From JBJHBY01 sp050485745 (GTDB lineage: Bacteria; Pseudomonadota; Gammaproteobacteria; Pseudomonadales; CAMLJR01), in NCBI GenBank assembly GCA_050485745.1, contig JBJHBY010000085.1, forward strand, positions 1-13,252: a stretch of 13,252 nt of DNA, given 5' to 3'. A program made the position numbers and the translations under genes. This document shows positions 11,856 through 13,252 of the stretch, in pieces. The notes under the pieces are model-generated. The model made no database searches. It saw nothing but the letters and a program-made list of their open reading frames with translations, and was not told the origin of the DNA. Within the stretch, counting starts at the first letter, position 1. Each line of letters starts with the position of its first letter.

Positions 11856-11894
11856 CGTAGGCTGGGTTAGCGGCGCAGCCGCGTAACCCAGCGT
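11856..11894 (+). repeat. REP-like palindromic repeat, copy 5; right arm of a 39-bp inverted repeat
   Basis: Begins CGTAGGCTGGGTTAGCGGC and ends CGTAACCCAGCGT. It is perfectly complementary to 11769-11807. A fragment of its right end (AACCCAGCGTCACCCC) recurs at 11922-11937. Confidence 0.93.
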
Positions 11895-11896
11895 CA

Positions 11897-11937
11897 CCCC
11901 CGTCCCCCCCGTCACCCGCACAACCCAGCGTCACCCC
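11897..11937 (-). other. Predicted G-quadruplex motif
   Basis: On the - strand the G-runs are 4, 3, 3, 7 and 4 long with loops of 7, 6, 4 and 2 bases. This satisfies the G3+N1-7 rule. It lies downstream of the LLM gene at 12040 and upstream of the amidohydrolase, within their shared strand. Confidence 0.55.
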
Positions 11938-12039
11938 GCGCCACCTCCAGCACACCACCCGTCAGCCTAACCACCGGGTCATCGCCCCCAACCAACCGAC
12001 CTCTCGCGCCACCATCACCCACACGCCAGCCGCCAACAC

Positions 12040-12897
12040 TCATCGCGGCTGGATGAAACGGTCGGCAAACCGCTGCATCGCCTCCAGCTTGGCATCGAGG
12101 CTGAAAGACGCCGGGTCGTCGACGGTCCAGGCCATGGCCACGGTGCCGTCAATGCCCCAGTCCTCCAGCTGGTGGTAAATGCCCGGATCCGGTTCCGCCT
12201 GGGGAATGACAAAGCGGCCAAAGGGCGCCGGGCCGCGCTCCTCCTCGACGCGCTGGCGCTCGGCGCTGAGCCGGTCGAGCAGCTGCCGGATCTCGTCCAT
12301 CGGATAGTTCATGCCCAGCCAGCCGTCATGGCGCGCGGCGCGACGCAGGGCGGCGGGGGATTTGCCGCCGATCCACACCGGCACGTGCCCGGGCACGGGA
12401 AACTGCCCGGCCGGCGGAAAGCGATAGAACTCGCCATCGAACTCGGCCATGCCATCGGCCCAGAAGTCCTGCATCACCGCCAGCATCTCGTCCATGCGCC
12501 GGCCACGGTTGCGCGGGCTGTGACCGAGGAGCTCGATCTCGTCCTCGTTCCAGCCGGCGCCGACACCGAAGATAAAGCGTTGATCGCTCTGCATGGCCAG
12601 GGTCGCGGCCTGCTTGGCTGCGCTGAAGGGCTCGCGCATGGGCAGGACGTACACATAAGTCATGAAGCGCAGGGTCGTGGTCACCGCCGCCATGCTGGCG
12701 ATGGTGATCAGCGCATCGGGAAAGCGCGTGTCCGCGTGGATATGGCGCGTCCCCGACGGGTGCACCGAGGTGTAGTCACGCGGAATCGCGATATGGTCGG
12801 ACACGGCGATGCCGGCGAAGCCCATACGCTCCGCCGCCTGGGCCACTTGCCTGACCTGATCATTGCCTTCGTGGAACCATGCCAGCCAGTACTCCAT
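12040..12897 (-). CDS. LLM-class (luciferase-like) flavin-dependent oxidoreductase, second copy
   Basis: The 285-residue protein shows the TIGR03619-type luciferase-like pattern. It starts with MEYWLAWFHEGNDQV and AERMGFAGIAVSDHIAIPRD. Then come DALITIASMAAVTTTLRF, VLPMREPFSAAKQAATL, RFIFGVGAGWNEDEIELLG and VPVWIGGKSPAALRRAARH with DGWLG. It differs clearly from the LLM protein at 6660-7562, so the two probably act on different intermediates. A TTG at 12903 is in frame, but GAGGG sits directly against it and six bases before ATG 12897, so the ATG is preferred. The stop of the Rieske gene lies at 12900-12902, two bases upstream; its last codons contain this ribosome site, so translation is coupled. 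Cofactor (FMN or F420) and substrate unknown. Confidence 0.9.
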   Translation of the reverse strand: MEYWLAWFHEGNDQVRQVAQAAERMGFAGIAVSDHIAIPRDYTSVHPSGTRHIHADTRFPDALITIASMAAVTTTLRFMTYVYVLPMREPFSAAKQAATLAMQSDQRFIFGVGAGWNEDEIELLGHSPRNRGRRMDEMLAVMQDFWADGMAEFDGEFYRFPPAGQFPVPGHVPVWIGGKSPAALRRAARHDGWLGMNYPMDEIRQLLDRLSAERQRVEEERGPAPFGRFVIPQAEPDPGIYHQLEDWGIDGTVAMAWTVDDPASFSLDAKLEAMQRFADRFIQPR

Positions 12898-12899
12898 AT

Positions 12900-13252
12900 T
12901 CAACCCTCGCTGCCAACCATGAATTTGGCGTACCAGTTGCGGAACTTGGTGAAGGGGCCATCACCATCACAGAGCATGGGCTTGTCGTAATAACGCTTGC
13001 GCGCCCAGATGATGCGATCTTCCTCCATTTGCTGGCGGATATCCGCGACGATGGCATCGGCCACGCCGCCCACCGGCTCCTTGCCGTTGACCTTGCGCTG
13101 GATGAAGGAATAGTTGGCAACGGTCAGCTCCGGCGTCACCGGGGTCAGGTTCGCCATCAGGATGGTCTCGCAGATGCCGGTGAAGCGAATCACCGCCTGA
13201 CCGGGCCCCATGGAGAAGGTGTCGAGGGCGCCATCGACGGTGCCCTTGGGGG
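12900..13252 (-). CDS. Rieske oxygenase alpha subunit, KshA-like C-terminal fragment
   Basis: The frame is open to the right edge, so the start, the Rieske cluster and the mononuclear iron ligands lie outside the window. An in-frame ATG at 13211 is internal. The remaining 117 residues show the C-terminal pattern of KshA/cholesterol-desaturase-type Rieske oxygenases. This comprises FSMGPGQAVIRFTG, LTPVTPELTVANYSF, a helix ADAIVADIRQQMEEDRIIW, then RKRYYDKPMLCDGDG and FTKFRNWYAKFM. Such enzymes hydroxylate or desaturate polycyclic substrates such as steroids using electrons from a reductase/ferredoxin. KshA opens steroid ring B at C9; whether this one does is not determinable from the tail. It is translationally coupled to the LLM gene downstream, so they probably act in one pathway. 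Confidence 0.82.
   Translation of the reverse strand, partial: PKGTVDGALDTFSMGPGQAVIRFTGICETILMANLTPVTPELTVANYSFIQRKVNGKEPVGGVADAIVADIRQQMEEDRIIWARKRYYDKPMLCDGDGPFTKFRNWYAKFMVGSEG

Larger units (their letters stand above)
11552..12039. other. 488-base gene-free repeat island
   Basis: No credible gene was found. From left to right it holds a G-rich tract, two copies of a dispersed module (11683-11724, 11731-11767), two REP-like palindromes in inverted orientation with two direct repeats between them, a C-rich tract with a G4 motif on the - strand, and a C/A-rich tail. The promoter of the amidohydrolase gene must lie in the left part, but no clear -35/-10 pair was seen. The top strand is G-rich left of about 11830 and C-rich right of it. 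Confidence 0.8.

Overview
The window is GC-rich DNA, densely packed with genes and with dispersed palindromic repeats in the gaps. It looks like a gammaproteobacterial chromosome, perhaps a marine steroid- or terpenoid-degrading member of the Halieaceae/Spongiibacteraceae type. That placement is inferred from gene content: a KstD-like flavoprotein fragment at one edge, a KshA-like Rieske oxygenase fragment at the other, LLM-class oxidoreductases, several SDRs and a FinR/Fpr pair of the Pseudomonas type. No rRNA, tRNA, CRISPR array or intact transposase was seen.

Left part (1-1853, + strand). The C-terminal two thirds or so of a KstD/fumarate-reductase-type flavoprotein is followed by a 24-bp-stem hairpin. 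A palindrome-rich control region comes next, then a small outer-membrane beta-barrel gene with its own terminator.

Middle left (1870-4632). A type II toxin-antitoxin pair of the HI1419/HI1420 type (- strand) sits between two 62-bp copies of the 3' end of a LysR gene, so it appears to have inserted at that gene's end. The LysR gene (finR-like, -) diverges from a ferredoxin-NADP reductase gene (fpr, +). Between them lies a 7-bp-period repeat. An inverted pair of REP-like palindromes fills the convergent gap after fpr.

Middle (4629-8311, - strand). A tight five-gene unit is transcribed in the order TetR regulator, LLM-class flavin oxidoreductase, SnoaL/NTF2-like small protein, SDR, SDR. The spacings are short, with one 4-base overlap. 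This looks like an uncharacterised catabolic operon controlled by its own TetR protein.

Right part (8544-13252, - strand). A membrane-anchored YtcJ-type amidohydrolase is followed by an MFS transporter. Upstream is a 488-base gene-free repeat island containing a 39-bp perfect inverted repeat, a composite repeat and a G-quadruplex motif. Beyond it, the C-terminus of a KshA-like Rieske oxygenase is translationally coupled to a second LLM oxidoreductase.

A plausible joint picture, by inference, is oxidation of a polycyclic or terpenoid substrate. The Rieske oxygenase and flavoprotein would attack the ring, Fpr might supply electrons, LLM/NTF2/SDR enzymes would process intermediates, and the MFS protein and beta-barrel would handle transport.
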